From positions 1 through 33,028 of the forward strand of contig JAJCZV010000061.1 of assembly GCA_029262175.1 (NCBI GenBank): DNA of 33,028 nt, written 5' to 3'. Within the stretch, counting starts at the first letter, position 1. Each line of letters opens with the position of its first letter. The stretch comes from Gemmatimonadota bacterium. Lineage in GTDB: Bacteria; Gemmatimonadota; Gemmatimonadetes; Palauibacterales; Palauibacteraceae. Of the stretch, positions 23,151 through 32,536 are shown one piece after another. A model generated the notes under the pieces. That model searched no databases. It saw only the letters and a list, made by a program, of their open reading frames with translations, and was not told the origin of the DNA. The translations under genes were made by a program, and so were the position numbers.

Positions 23151-23915
23151 GTGGACGGCGTGAGCACCGAACTCGAATGGCAGTGCAGTGCAGACTCGCA
23201 CGTGGGACGGGTCCGCGAGCAGAACGAGGACTCGTTCGGCACGGATTCGCCTGCCGGGCTTTTTATCGTGGCCGATGGGATGGGCGGACACGCCGCGGGC
23301 GAGGTCGCGAGTTCACTCGCGGTCCGTTGCACGGCCGAGGGCATGGCTCTGCTCCCGCCCGGGGCCGAGCAGGCCGAGGCGGTCGCCACCCTCGAGGCCG
23401 CCATTTCCGACGCCAACAAGGTGATCCTGATCGAGGGGCAGGCGCACCCGGAGATGAGTGGGATGGGGACCACGACCACCGCGTTGATGCTGTCTGCCGA
23501 CGGCTGGTGGGTCGTGGGTCACGTCGGAGACAGCCGCGGTTACCTGGTTCGTGATCGGGCGGTGCGCATCATTACGGAAGACCACACCTACGTGCAGGAA
23601 CTCGTAAAGCAGGGGAGGATTTCCGCGGAGGACGCTCGAACTCACCCGCGATCCAGCCTTTTGACCCGCGCTCTGGGAACGACGGCGCGAGTGCCAGTAG
23701 ACATGTATGAGGGAGAGTTGGAATCGGGCGACCGCTTCGTACTCACGTCCGATGGACTCACCACCATGCTTCCCGATGCGCGGATCCACGAGTTGTTGTT
23801 GTCGCCATGGACTCCGGAGAAACTCGTGGAGCGTTTGATCGGCGAATCAAACGAGGCGGGCGGACACGACAACACCACGGCGGTCGTCGTCGACGTCATG
23901 TCGACGCGGCCGTAG
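23151..23915 (+). CDS. PP2C-family serine/threonine protein phosphatase
   Basis: These metal-dependent phosphatases reverse Ser/Thr kinase signalling. The 254-residue single-domain protein keeps the family motifs: VGRVREQNEDSFG, VADGMGGHAAGEVAS (two-metal Asp and Gly), GMGTTTTALML, VGHVGDSRGYLVRD, LTRALGT, VLTSDGLTTML and GGHDNTTAVVVDV with the last metal Asp. It resembles the cytosolic Stp/PrpC type. No partner kinase is in the window. The start is uncertain: GTG 23151 (GTGGGGTCGAGG upstream) or GTG 23160 give nearly the same protein. It is convergent with the HD gene and divergent from the radical SAM gene. Confidence 0.93.
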   Translation: MDGVSTELEWQCSADSHVGRVREQNEDSFGTDSPAGLFIVADGMGGHAAGEVASSLAVRCTAEGMALLPPGAEQAEAVATLEAAISDANKVILIEGQAHPEMSGMGTTTTALMLSADGWWVVGHVGDSRGYLVRDRAVRIITEDHTYVQELVKQGRISAEDARTHPRSSLLTRALGTTARVPVDMYEGELESGDRFVLTSDGLTTMLPDARIHELLLSPWTPEKLVERLIGESNEAGGHDNTTAVVVDVMSTRP

Positions 23916-23916
23916 A

Positions 23917-23932
23917 GCGCCGCTGTCGGCGC
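23917..23932. terminator. Hairpin between convergent PP2C and HD genes
   Basis: GCGCCG-CTGT-CGGCGC is a perfect 6-bp GC stem with a 4-base loop directly after the PP2C stop codon, in a 35-bp convergent gap. No T-tract. Confidence 0.42.
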
Positions 23933-23950
23933 GTCCCTGACGGGCCGCTC

Positions 23951-25300
23951 TTAAGCGTAAAGCGCTTCCTCAGAAGCGAGCCGTGCTTCTGCGTCGGCTT
24001 CCGAGGCTTCCATCAGTTCCAAAATCGGGCCGGGATCGCGTTCCGCAGTCAGATCGAAAGAGAAGATCCGGAGCACGCGGGCCGAGTGATGGAGCGATCG
24101 TCCCAAGCGCGGTACATCGATCAAGCCGCGCTCGCCCAACGCCGTGATGCGGCGGACCTCGTTTCGCCTGACGAGCAATACGTTTAGCTCGAGCATGCCG
24201 GGGTAGCTCGGATAGTCGAGTATGACGCTCCCCTCGACCGCCCCCCACTCGCGGGCGAGTCGCACCTCGAGCATCGACACCAGATCCGGTCTGCGCGTCG
24301 GCCAAGAAGCCACGCGGTCTGGCAACTGATCGCCCGTGAGCTCGACGATGCGCTTGGGCAGCTGTCGATCGACCAGCGACTTCAACAACGCGGCGACGCC
24401 CGCCACCGAAGAAGCGGGATCCAGAGGCGCCCCGGCGGTGAGCGCTTGGATCCGATTGGAAATGAGAGACAACAGTTCCTCGTCACTGGGGCCCGCGAGA
24501 TCGTCTCGCGACAGCAGGCCGTTTGCGAGGGCGGCCTCGATCAGGCGAACGAAGGTGACGGTCGCGGCCCGAACCGCGTGGTGCCAGTAGACGTTCCGAA
24601 ACATCTGATATTTCGAGAACAGCAGCGTTTCGAGGGCGCTGATGCCCTTCTCGGTGACCGCGAGCTCGAGCGGCCCTTCGTCGTTTTCGCGAGCCAGCGT
24701 GAAAGCGGTCAGCAACCGTTCCACGTCGACCGCGCCGTAGGGCACGCCACAGAAGAGGGCATCGCGGCGGAGGTAGTCGATCTTGTCCAGATCCAGCGAT
24801 CCGGCGACGAGCCCCTGCAGTGGGTGCGTCGACACGCCGAGGATCAGATCCCCGATCTGGTCGATGGTCCCCGAGCCATAGCGATCCAAGACCGATTGGA
24901 TCGGCGCGGCTCGTAGAAAGTGCGCCGCGATCTCCTCGTGGTGTTCGGGAATCGACTCGGGTCCGAGTTCCTCCATCGCGTGCGAGAACGCGTAATGTCC
25001 CACGTCGTGCAGCAGGGCGGCGAGCCGCACGGCAGGGATGGCCGCGGCTTCGGCGTCGTCGAGCCCGTCGAGGTGGCCGTTGCGTTCCAGGTTCCTGATC
25101 GCGCGACCGACGAGGTGGTACACGCCGAGGGCGTGGAGAAAACGGGTATGCACACCACCTGGGTAGACCAAGTGCGCGAAGCCCAACTGCTTTACCCGGC
25201 GTAGCCTCTGATACTGCGGGCTATCGAGGATCTCGGCGGCGTCTGCATCGACATGGATATTCCCCCATAGGGGGTCTCGGATCGTCCGGGGTCTCGTCAT
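23951..25300 (-). CDS. HD-domain phosphohydrolase (dNTPase/SAMHD1-like family)
   Basis: Proteins of this type hydrolyse nucleotides, often dNTPs. The 449-residue protein begins RDPLWGNIHV, a family hallmark, then LDSPQYQRLRRVKQLG and VYPGGVHTRFLHALGVYHL. The metal site is complete: His in HTRFLH, His-Asp in AALLHDVGHYAFSHAMEE, and Asp in SLDLDKIDYLRRDALFCG. The C-terminal half (FSKYQMFRNVYWHHAVRAAT and onward) is the helical part seen in YwfO-like proteins. No signal peptide. ATG 25300 was chosen over an in-frame TTG at 25333 because it begins just before the conserved N-terminus. The precise substrate is not readable from sequence. Confidence 0.9.
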   Translation of the reverse strand: MTRPRTIRDPLWGNIHVDADAAEILDSPQYQRLRRVKQLGFAHLVYPGGVHTRFLHALGVYHLVGRAIRNLERNGHLDGLDDAEAAAIPAVRLAALLHDVGHYAFSHAMEELGPESIPEHHEEIAAHFLRAAPIQSVLDRYGSGTIDQIGDLILGVSTHPLQGLVAGSLDLDKIDYLRRDALFCGVPYGAVDVERLLTAFTLARENDEGPLELAVTEKGISALETLLFSKYQMFRNVYWHHAVRAATVTFVRLIEAALANGLLSRDDLAGPSDEELLSLISNRIQALTAGAPLDPASSVAGVAALLKSLVDRQLPKRIVELTGDQLPDRVASWPTRRPDLVSMLEVRLAREWGAVEGSVILDYPSYPGMLELNVLLVRRNEVRRITALGERGLIDVPRLGRSLHHSARVLRIFSFDLTAERDPGPILELMEASEADAEARLASEEALYA

Positions 25301-25384
25301 GGGTTCGACCAAGATGCTCGTACGCCACGTCAACGAGCAATCAACGGAGGGAACGACGCTGGTTGCGATCGGTATCTAGCACGG

Positions 25385-27475
25385 GTGAATAGAACCTTGC
25401 CGGCCGCCGCGAGCTTGCTCGCCGCCTTCTTCTGCGCATCCCCCGGAGTCGCCCAGATGGATTCGGCGTCGACCGCGGGCGACGGTCCGAGCCGCGACGG
25501 CTGGAATTCCACTCAAGCCGTGCGTCTAGTCGAACGGGCGATCGATGCCAGGAGCTTTGCGTTCGCCGACAGCTCGCTCCGGAGCTTTCGGGCGCAGGCC
25601 CAGGGCCATGTCTACTTCCTCGGCGAGTTCCAAGGCGAGCGGGAAGTCATCCGTGCCGACCAGGTGGCGCTCGACATCAGATGGGAGGCGCCTGATCGGA
25701 CGCTCCAGTTGATGGTCGGACGACGTCATGAAATCCGACTCCCCACGAGCGTTCGCTATCACATCGATCACTTGAGCCTGGTGCTCGACAACTTTGGCGA
25801 ACGCATCCGCTTGGGCGATGGAGACGAGGTTTGGAACGTCCTGCACCCCGCCGCTACCGCTGCGCTCGATTCCTACGAGTATCGGCTCAAGGATTCGCTG
25901 CAGATCCGGATCCTGGACCGGACCGCGCGCGTGTTCGAGCTCGAGGTCCGACCGCTAGACACCCGGAGCCCCGGCGTGGTCGGGTCGATCTTCGTGGATC
26001 GCGAGTCGGGCGCGATCGCGCGGATGAGACTGACCTTCACGGACGCGTCCTACCGCGATCCCGAGCTCGTCCGGATCGTACTCGACCTCCGCTCGGCCTT
26101 GTGGGATGGGAGATACTGGCTTCCGGCGGTGCAGGACCTGGAAATCACGCGGTCTCTATCATGGTTCGAGTTTCCCATCGAGACGGTGATCCGGACACGC
26201 ATCGAGGTCCAGGATTACGCGTTGAACGACGGTTCCGAGATGCGGCTGTCGGCCGGGGAACGGGTCGCCTCGATGCCCGCCGACGCATTGGCCGGTTTCA
26301 CGGACTGGAAGACGTCGCTCTACGATGGGCCGCTGCGCGCGGGCGAGCGCTCGGACCAGGAACTCGACGCCGCGGTCCGCAACGCCCGCTCTCTCGTGAG
26401 TCAGCGGGGCCTGACGGGTGGGCAGCGGTTCCAACTTTCGCTGCCGGACGCCTCTTCCGGGCTGCGGGCCCGACGTGCGGAGGGTCTTCTTGTCGGGATC
26501 GGGGGCGCCGTTCACGTCGATGAGCGCACTCGATGGACCTTTTGGGGTGGTTATCCGACCCGGACCGACCGACTCGAAGCCACATCGTCGGTGGAGCGCG
26601 ACTTCGGAGTGTGGACGTTGGGGTTGGAAGGCCAGCTTCGGTCGATGGAAGACGTCGGATCGCGAGCCGCGTCCGGGCTGGTACAAACGCTCGCGCTCGT
26701 GACGGCCGGCGAGGACTACCAGGATCCGTACTTCCAGGGCGGCGGGCGATTCTCGGCCACTCGCACCGCCGGGGCGGCTCGCGTGAGTCTCGGTGCGTCC
26801 GTTGTTCGCCAGGAGCCGGCTCGGCTCGCGCTGCAGACGCGGTTATTCACCGATCGTCCGCTGCGACCCGTAAGACCCGTCGATGAGGGCGATCTCATCG
26901 CGCTGGATGCTGGGCTGACACTGAATCTCGGAGAAACGCTCGGTGCGGCGTGGGAGGCCGCCTTTGAAGTCGAAACGGCCGTTGCGGGTCTCGGGAGCTT
27001 TGGTTTCACCCGCGGTTCGGCGCTGATCCGGGCCGAACGGGTCGGATTCGACTCCGATTGGGCGTGGACGAGCGAACTCATGATCGGAGTGGCCGGAGGC
27101 AAGCTTCCCGCGCAGCGCCTCTTTCTTCTCGGGGGGCGCGGGACCCTGCCCGGGTACGGGTTTCGACCGTGGGGTGGAGATCGGATCGCGTTTTGGGAGG
27201 GCGAGGTCTCGCGGGGCGTGGTGGGGCCCTGGGTCCGAGTCCGGCTGCGGGGGGCCGCCGGCTGGAGCGATATCAGCCGGGTCAGCGCCTCGGCGGCGGC
27301 TCGGTTCGGGGCGATCGAGACCCGCGGGACCCGGACATCCGCCGGCCTGGGATTGGGCTTTGTCTACGATCTTCTACGTCTGGACTTTATCCGCGGGCTA
27401 GGGGGTTCGAGCGCCGTCGAAGGTGATTGGGCGGTCCTTCTCTCTCTCAATCCACTGCTTTGGGGGGTTCTCTAG
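25385..27475 (+). CDS. Outer-membrane beta-barrel protein (BamA/TamA-like barrel)
   Basis: The 696-residue protein has a signal peptide (AAASLLAAFFCASPGVAQ). Residues about 45-330 form a periplasmic, strand-rich domain (HVYFLGEFQGEREVIRAD, IFVDRESGAIARMRLTF), similar in plan to carboxypeptidase-like/DUF5686 proteins. From about 365 to the end there are alternating strands typical of a barrel, with LFLLGGRGTLPGYGFRPWGG and AFWEGEVSRGVVGPWVRVRL matching the conserved end of the Omp85/BamA barrel family, and an end near LLWGVL. The role could be outer-membrane protein or lipid handling, or surface adhesion; not decidable here. The start is GTG 25385 with a weak ribosome site. It is divergent from the HD gene by 84 bp. 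Confidence 0.8.
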   Translation: MNRTLPAAASLLAAFFCASPGVAQMDSASTAGDGPSRDGWNSTQAVRLVERAIDARSFAFADSSLRSFRAQAQGHVYFLGEFQGEREVIRADQVALDIRWEAPDRTLQLMVGRRHEIRLPTSVRYHIDHLSLVLDNFGERIRLGDGDEVWNVLHPAATAALDSYEYRLKDSLQIRILDRTARVFELEVRPLDTRSPGVVGSIFVDRESGAIARMRLTFTDASYRDPELVRIVLDLRSALWDGRYWLPAVQDLEITRSLSWFEFPIETVIRTRIEVQDYALNDGSEMRLSAGERVASMPADALAGFTDWKTSLYDGPLRAGERSDQELDAAVRNARSLVSQRGLTGGQRFQLSLPDASSGLRARRAEGLLVGIGGAVHVDERTRWTFWGGYPTRTDRLEATSSVERDFGVWTLGLEGQLRSMEDVGSRAASGLVQTLALVTAGEDYQDPYFQGGGRFSATRTAGAARVSLGASVVRQEPARLALQTRLFTDRPLRPVRPVDEGDLIALDAGLTLNLGETLGAAWEAAFEVETAVAGLGSFGFTRGSALIRAERVGFDSDWAWTSELMIGVAGGKLPAQRLFLLGGRGTLPGYGFRPWGGDRIAFWEGEVSRGVVGPWVRVRLRGAAGWSDISRVSASAAARFGAIETRGTRTSAGLGLGFVYDLLRLDFIRGLGGSSAVEGDWAVLLSLNPLLWGVL

Positions 27476-27485
27476 CGGGGCGACT

Positions 27486-27521
27486 CGCGCTCAGCGCGTG
27501 CCCGCGGCCTTACGGCCCGCG
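27486..27521 (+). terminator. Double hairpin after the barrel gene
   Basis: CGCGC-TCA-GCGCG (27486-27498) is followed by CGCGGCC-TTAC-GGCC(C)GCG (27503-27521), a 7-bp stem with one bulged C, then TCTTGT. This lies just after the barrel gene and before the molybdenum hydroxylase operon. Confidence 0.4.
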
Positions 27522-27620
27522 TCTTGTCAGAGGGACTGGCTCATGTCAGGATGTTTGGTAGGTTGCCGTGCGTCCGTCTCGAGGCGCCCGGCTTATCGAT
27601 CTCCCGCTTGAGGTTCGCCC

Positions 27621-28259
27621 ATGAGTGCAGTCGAGATCCCGTTCGCTGAGGCCCGCTCCGGCCCTTCTCGCAGAACCTTCATCAAGGGCGTGATCGCTAC
27701 CGGGGCCGCGGTTTCCTCTTCGAACTATCTATTCCGAACTCCCGGCGCCTTATCGGCGAGCACGGTCGTTCGATCGACGCTTCCCCGCATGCTGACGCTG
27801 AACGTGAATGGACAGACCCGATCGGTCGACGTCCTGCCGCAAGAGACGTTGGCGATGACGCTCCGCTACAAGCTCGGACTTACGGGAACGAAGCTCGGCT
27901 GCGATCGAGCCGAGTGCGGGGCCTGCACCGTCATGATCGATGGCGTCACGCACTATGCGTGTTCGGTTCTCACGCAGACCGTGCGGGACCGTCAGGTCAC
28001 CACGATCGAGGGACTCGAGTCTGCCGATGGCACGCTCCACCCCGTTCAACAGGCCGTCATCGCCGAAGGCGGGTTCCAATGCGCCTTCTGCGCGCCCGGC
28101 TTCATCATGAGCATGGTGGCCCTCGTCAACGAGAACCCTGATCCGACCCGCGAAGAAGCGGCCCAGGCGCTCTCCGGCAACCTCTGCCGGTGCGGCGATT
28201 ACGACAAAATCCTCAACTCCGCCATGCGGGCCGCCGAGTTTTCTCGGCGAATGGCGTAG
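27621..28259 (+). CDS. Tat-exported [2Fe-2S] subunit of a periplasmic molybdenum hydroxylase (PaoA-like)
   Basis: The subunit carries electrons from the molybdenum cofactor to FAD. It is 212 residues long. Residues 16-45 are a twin-arginine signal (SRRTFIKG, then VIATGAAVSSSNYLF), so the folded complex goes to the periplasm. The two clusters are bound by GCDRAECGACTVMIDG plus a later Cys, and by QCAFCAPGF and GNLCRCGDYDKI. CRCGDY replaces the usual CRCTGY. It opens the operon, followed after 12 bp by the molybdopterin subunit, which has no signal of its own and is presumably carried along. The closest described plan is E. coli PaoABC. ATG 27621; ribosome site TTGAGG upstream. Confidence 0.92.
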   Translation: MSAVEIPFAEARSGPSRRTFIKGVIATGAAVSSSNYLFRTPGALSASTVVRSTLPRMLTLNVNGQTRSVDVLPQETLAMTLRYKLGLTGTKLGCDRAECGACTVMIDGVTHYACSVLTQTVRDRQVTTIEGLESADGTLHPVQQAVIAEGGFQCAFCAPGFIMSMVALVNENPDPTREEAAQALSGNLCRCGDYDKILNSAMRAAEFSRRMA

Positions 28260-28271
28260 GGGAAAAAGACT

Positions 28272-30665
28272 ATGGCGTTAATCGGGCAGGATATCGCACC
28301 CCCAGATCTCGTCGCGAAAGTTACTGGACGAGCCAAGTACGCGGAGGACTTTCGAGCGGAGGGGATGGTCTTTGCGAAGCTCCTCTTGAGCCCCATGCCG
28401 CACGCGCGGGTTCGCAGCGTCGACGCGACGCGAGCGCTGGCCATGCCGGGCGTCCTCGGAATCCTTCGAGCAAGCGAGCTCCCGCAGGCGGACGCTCCTG
28501 GTGAAACCCCGCTGACGGACGAGCCCAAGTACGTGGGCGAGCCGATTCTCGCGCTCGCGGCCGTGGATGAGACGACAGCAGCGAACGCGATCGAGGCCAT
28601 CGAGATCGATCTGGAGCCGCTTCCGTTTGTCATCGACCCGCTTGCGAGTCTCGCTCCGGGCGGACCCGATGCGCGGCTCGATGGGAACGCCATGGTCTTT
28701 GGCGAAAACGGCCGCGAACTCAAGTCGATCAAGTGGACGGCAGCGGATTTCGACTCGCTCGAGGACGGCCGGCTACCGATGGGCGAGCCCACCGATGAGT
28801 GGGAGCATGGCGACCTCGACGCAGGCTTTGCGGCGGCTGATGTGATCGTCGAGGACACGATCGTTCACCAGTCCCTGACGCATCATCCGATGGAGACGCG
28901 AAGCTCCATGGCGTACTGGCAGAACGGGAAGTGCCATCTGTTCGCCTCGACCCAAAGCGCGGGTCGAACGCACGGCGCGATCGCGAACCAACTCGATCTC
29001 GACCCGGACGATCTGGTCTTCGTCGCGCAGTACTGCGGCGGCGGATTCGGTTCCAAGATCGCGGGCGCACCGATCTACCAAGTCACGGCCTTGCTTGCCA
29101 AGAAAATCCAAAAGCCCGTGATGATGCGGATCAACCGGTACGAGGAAGGCTACATCGGCCGAGGACGTCCAGGGTTCCAGTCTTGGGTCAAGATGGGGCT
29201 CAAGAACGACGGCAAGATCACCGCGATCGATCTCTACATCGTGCAGGATCATGGACCCTACGGTCGTTCGGGTGACTACATCACGGCCGGCGCGGTCACT
29301 GATCTCATGTATCAACCCGGCGCCATGCGGTTCCGTGGGATCACGATCTATACGAACACACCGCCCCGCGCCGCCCAGCGGGGCCCGGGCGGGGCACAGA
29401 TCGTAGCCATGCTCGAGCCCGTGTTGGACAAAGCGGCGCGCGAGTTGGGGATCGATCGTTTCGACATTCGCATGACCAACGCGCCCGACAGCGACTCGGA
29501 GTTTGGTCAGAACCGCGACAAGACGACCGGCACGTTTGTTCGCGAAGCGATGGTCGCCGGCGCCGAACGGTTCGATTGGGCCGGCAAGAGTCAGCTCAGC
29601 GGTCAGCGCAACGGTACGAAGGTGACCGGGGTCGGCATCGGCGTGAGTCCGTACGTCGGCGGCTCGTCCGGGTTCGATGGACTGCTTCTGATCCGGCCCG
29701 ACGGAAAGCTCAACATCCACCAGGGGATCGGAAACCTGGGTACGCACTCGATGGCCGACACGGGTCGAGCGGCGGCCGATGCGCTCGAGATGGCCTGGGA
29801 AGACTGCAACGTGATCTGGGGCGACAGTTCACAGCACCTGCCTCACAGCTCGGTGCAAGCGGGGAGCCAGACCGCGCATGCGCACACGCGCGCAAACCAT
29901 GCCGCCGGTCTCGATCTCAAACAGAAACTTCAGGAGATCGCGGCGGCCACGATGGGTGGCTCGGCTGCCGCGTACCGCGTTTCTGCCGGTCGAATTTCGG
30001 GCCCGGGGGGTTCGATGAGCTTTGCTCGGGCCGCCGAACGCGCCATCGAGATGGGCGGGAAATATTCGGGCGAAGAACTGCCCGAGGATATCAACGCCAC
30101 GACGACCCGCTCGGGGACGGCGCTTGCGGGTCAGGGCGTGATGGGGGTCGCCAAGGACAACTTCTCGCATGAAGGCGGGACGTGGTCTTGGGTCGTCGGC
30201 TTTGCGGTCGTTGAACTCGACGTGGAAACCGGCGATGTCGTGCTCAAGGAGTACCTGGGGGCGACGGACTGCGGGACCGTTCTTCACCCGCGCAGCCTCG
30301 GCGCGCAGATCGCGGGCGGATCCATCCAGGGGTTTGGCCAGGCGCGCAGTCAAAAGTGGGTGTTCGACCCGAAGTGGGGCGTGCCGTTCGCGCACCGACT
30401 GTATACCGCACGACCACCAGGCATCCTCGATGTGCCGCTCCATATGGATTGGGTCGCCGCCGAGATTCCGGATCCGGAAAACCCGGTCGGGGTCAAGGGA
30501 ATTGGTGAACCGCCCGTTGGAGCCGGCGCCGCCGCGATCACCTCGGCCATCGCCGACGCGCTTGGCGGGAAGTGCCTGTGTCGAACACCGCTCACGACCG
30601 ACGTGATCCTGGCTGAGTTGGAAGGGCGTCCACAGCCCGCCCAACTCACCGAGATCCACATCTAG
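28272..30665 (+). CDS. Molybdopterin-binding catalytic subunit, xanthine dehydrogenase/aldehyde oxidase family
   Basis: The 797-residue large subunit hydroxylates or oxidises the substrate at a molybdenum cofactor. Seen in order: the N-terminal a/b hammerhead (VTGRAKYAEDF), LTHHPMETRSSMAYW, QYCGGGFGSK, the loop TPPRAAQRGPGGAQ near the Mo, the tightly packed Gly/Ser motifs (GIGNLGTHSMADTGRAAADA, SSVQAGSQTAHAHTRANHAA) and VKGIGEPPVGAGAAAI, which holds the catalytic Glu. It lacks the CO-dehydrogenase signature AYRCSFR. No signal peptide: export likely depends on the Tat signal of the upstream subunit. Substrate could be an aldehyde or N-heterocycle; sequence alone does not decide. Coupled closely to genes on both sides (12-bp gaps). 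Confidence 0.93.
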   Translation: MALIGQDIAPPDLVAKVTGRAKYAEDFRAEGMVFAKLLLSPMPHARVRSVDATRALAMPGVLGILRASELPQADAPGETPLTDEPKYVGEPILALAAVDETTAANAIEAIEIDLEPLPFVIDPLASLAPGGPDARLDGNAMVFGENGRELKSIKWTAADFDSLEDGRLPMGEPTDEWEHGDLDAGFAAADVIVEDTIVHQSLTHHPMETRSSMAYWQNGKCHLFASTQSAGRTHGAIANQLDLDPDDLVFVAQYCGGGFGSKIAGAPIYQVTALLAKKIQKPVMMRINRYEEGYIGRGRPGFQSWVKMGLKNDGKITAIDLYIVQDHGPYGRSGDYITAGAVTDLMYQPGAMRFRGITIYTNTPPRAAQRGPGGAQIVAMLEPVLDKAARELGIDRFDIRMTNAPDSDSEFGQNRDKTTGTFVREAMVAGAERFDWAGKSQLSGQRNGTKVTGVGIGVSPYVGGSSGFDGLLLIRPDGKLNIHQGIGNLGTHSMADTGRAAADALEMAWEDCNVIWGDSSQHLPHSSVQAGSQTAHAHTRANHAAGLDLKQKLQEIAAATMGGSAAAYRVSAGRISGPGGSMSFARAAERAIEMGGKYSGEELPEDINATTTRSGTALAGQGVMGVAKDNFSHEGGTWSWVVGFAVVELDVETGDVVLKEYLGATDCGTVLHPRSLGAQIAGGSIQGFGQARSQKWVFDPKWGVPFAHRLYTARPPGILDVPLHMDWVAAEIPDPENPVGVKGIGEPPVGAGAAAITSAIADALGGKCLCRTPLTTDVILAELEGRPQPAQLTEIHI

Positions 30666-30677
30666 AGGAGCAGAACG

Positions 30678-31676
30678 ATGGCTGTGATTCGCGACATGAT
30701 CCCCTCGTTCGAGCTCCTGCAGCCGACGAGCGTGGACGAAGCGGTAGACCTCCTCGAGCAAAGAGACAACACGTGGGTGCTCGCGGGCGGGCTCGACAGC
30801 ATGGATTGGTTTAAAGACCGCATCAAGCGGCCCGACTCGGTTGTCGAGCTGAGCGGCATCGATGCGCTCAAAGGGATTCGTACGAGCGGTGACGGACTCG
30901 AGATCGGTGCGGGTACCACGCTGACTGAAGTCGCCAATAGCGCGGAGGTGCAGTCCCGATTCGGGCTGCTCGCGCAGGCGGCTTCGGAAGTCGCAACGCC
31001 TCAGATCCGAAACCAGGGGACGCTCGGTGGCAATCTGATCCAGGACACCCGCTGCTGGTACTATCGTGGCGGTTGGCCGTGCTATCGCGCGGGCGGAAAC
31101 ATCTGCTACGCCGGCACGTCGCGTTCGATGAACCGCGAGCACTGCGTGACCGGCGCCAGTCGCTGCGTGGCCGTCAACGGTTCCGATACCGCCGGCGCGC
31201 TCATCGCGCTCGGTGCACAGATGATGGTGCGCAACACATCGGGTGAGCGGGTCTTCGAGGCCGAAGATTTCTTTATCGGCCCGGCGATCGACATCCAACG
31301 CATGACCGTTCTTCAGCCCGGCGACTTGCTCACGCATGTCCGCATCCCAGGAGACTACGCAAACGCCCGGTTCTATTGGGAAAAGGTACGCGACCGGAAA
31401 TCGTGGGACTGGGCGCTGGTCAGCGTCGCCGCCTCGATCGTGGAATCGAACGGGACGATCGAGCGTGCGCGGATCGCGGTGAACGGCATAGCGCCGCACC
31501 CGGTGCGGCTCACCGATGTCGAGAATCTGATCACCGGGATGCCCGCGAACAACGACACCGCGGATGCGGCCGGATCGCTCGCCACGCGCGGTTTCCGACC
31601 GCTGCGTCATAACGACTACAAAGTCCCGCTCGCTCGGAATCTGGTCCGGCGCGCCGTACGCGGGGACGCGGCTTAA
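30678..31676 (+). CDS. FAD-binding subunit with an extra [4Fe-4S] insertion (PaoB-like)
   Basis: The 332-residue subunit passes electrons from the [2Fe-2S] clusters through FAD. FAD motifs: WVLAGGLDSMDWFKDR (the AGGT-type loop), LEIGAGTTLTEVAN and ATPQIRNQGTLGGNLIQDTR. Directly after that comes an insertion with four Cys (RCWYYRGGWPCYRAGG, NICYAGTSRS, REHC), matching the [4Fe-4S] insertion of PaoB and 4-hydroxybenzoyl-CoA reductase. The C-terminal CODH-type domain (KVRDRKSWDWALVSVAAS, ARIAVNGIAPHPVRL) is complete. AGGAGCAG precedes ATG 30678. The stop overlaps the start of the cytochrome gene as TAATG. Confidence 0.92.
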   Translation: MAVIRDMIPSFELLQPTSVDEAVDLLEQRDNTWVLAGGLDSMDWFKDRIKRPDSVVELSGIDALKGIRTSGDGLEIGAGTTLTEVANSAEVQSRFGLLAQAASEVATPQIRNQGTLGGNLIQDTRCWYYRGGWPCYRAGGNICYAGTSRSMNREHCVTGASRCVAVNGSDTAGALIALGAQMMVRNTSGERVFEAEDFFIGPAIDIQRMTVLQPGDLLTHVRIPGDYANARFYWEKVRDRKSWDWALVSVAASIVESNGTIERARIAVNGIAPHPVRLTDVENLITGMPANNDTADAAGSLATRGFRPLRHNDYKVPLARNLVRRAVRGDAA

Positions 31677-32536
31677 TGGAGATCCTGCGATCGGCCGCCA
31701 ACCCATGGGGACAAAACATCCTCGTGGGCGTGGCCTGGGATCTACTGTGGGCTGCCGCGTTCGTGGGCGTGGTCTTTGTGGTGATCCACGCGCTCTATGT
31801 CGCGATCATGGCGCCCCCCCGAGCGCCCAAGCAAATGGAACCGGCCCCAGTAGGTATCCCGGATCGTGTCGTCCGTCACTCCGCCTCTTCGCGTGCCTTC
31901 CATTGGTTGATGGCCGCGTCGATGCTGACCCTGCTGGTGACGGCGTTCTTCCCACTGATCGGAATCCAGTTTGCTTGGGTGACCATCCACTGGATCGCGG
32001 GCATCGTCCTCACGCTCCTCATCGTCTATCACATCGTCGTAGCGATGAAGAAGTGGCGGACGGTTTGGATCGGTTCGGCGCAAATCACCGAGGCAAAGCT
32101 GGCCGTGGGTCGGTTCTTCCGAAGGGAACGCGCCAAGGCCGATCGATCGGCAAAGTATCCGATCGATCAGCGCGCCTATCACAACGCGGCCACGCTCGTG
32201 TCGCTGGGCGCGATCGTGACCGGCATCCTCATGATGTTCCGGATCGATACGTGGTTCTGGGCCAGCAACCCCTACTTCCTGGCCGACAGCACGTGGGGTC
32301 TCGTATTCGTACTGCACGGTCTCTGTGGCGTCGCGCTGATCACGCTCGTGATCGCGCACATCTACTTCGCCGTCCGACCCGAGAAGCGCTGGATGACGCG
32401 TTCCATGATCAAGGGCTGGATCACGAAGGAAGAGTATCTCGACTACTACGACCCGGCGCAGTGGCCGTTGGACGGCGAGCCGGTTCGAGTCGCGTCGCAC
32501 GATAGTGGGGATTCCGAAGCGGTGGCTTCCGCTTGA
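31676..32536 (+). CDS. Membrane cytochrome b (formate dehydrogenase gamma/Ni-Fe hydrogenase b-type family)
   Basis: The 286-residue integral membrane protein has five predicted helices: about 15-44, 83-103, 106-130, 188-210 and 220-242. Haem-ligand candidates lie where the b-type family has them: SRAFHWLM, IHWIAG, VYHIVVAM, FVLHGLCG and VIAHIYFA. Such subunits take electrons from a periplasmic partner and reduce quinone. Translational coupling to the FAD subunit (TAATG) argues that the molybdenum hydroxylase is anchored to, and oxidised by, this cytochrome. E. coli PaoABC has no such gene. The C-terminal cytoplasmic-type tail (WMTRSMIKGWITKEEYLDYY) is usual in the family. Confidence 0.88.
   Translation: MEILRSAANPWGQNILVGVAWDLLWAAAFVGVVFVVIHALYVAIMAPPRAPKQMEPAPVGIPDRVVRHSASSRAFHWLMAASMLTLLVTAFFPLIGIQFAWVTIHWIAGIVLTLLIVYHIVVAMKKWRTVWIGSAQITEAKLAVGRFFRRERAKADRSAKYPIDQRAYHNAATLVSLGAIVTGILMMFRIDTWFWASNPYFLADSTWGLVFVLHGLCGVALITLVIAHIYFAVRPEKRWMTRSMIKGWITKEEYLDYYDPAQWPLDGEPVRVASHDSGDSEAVASA

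Noticed and set aside
22934..23479. Long open minus-strand frame of 181 codons opposite the PP2C gene
   Set aside because: It is antisense to a complete PP2C gene with all motifs, has low-complexity Ser/Pro/Ala content and looks like a GC-rich shadow frame.
27522..27620. Sigma-70 promoter of the molybdenum operon (TTGTCA at 27524)
   Set aside because: No acceptable -10 box lies 16-18 bp downstream; the best match is about three of six.
29829..31706. Open minus-strand frame of 625 codons opposite the molybdenum hydroxylase genes
   Set aside because: Mirror of codon bias in two well-supported genes; translation is Arg/Asp/His-rich and matches nothing.
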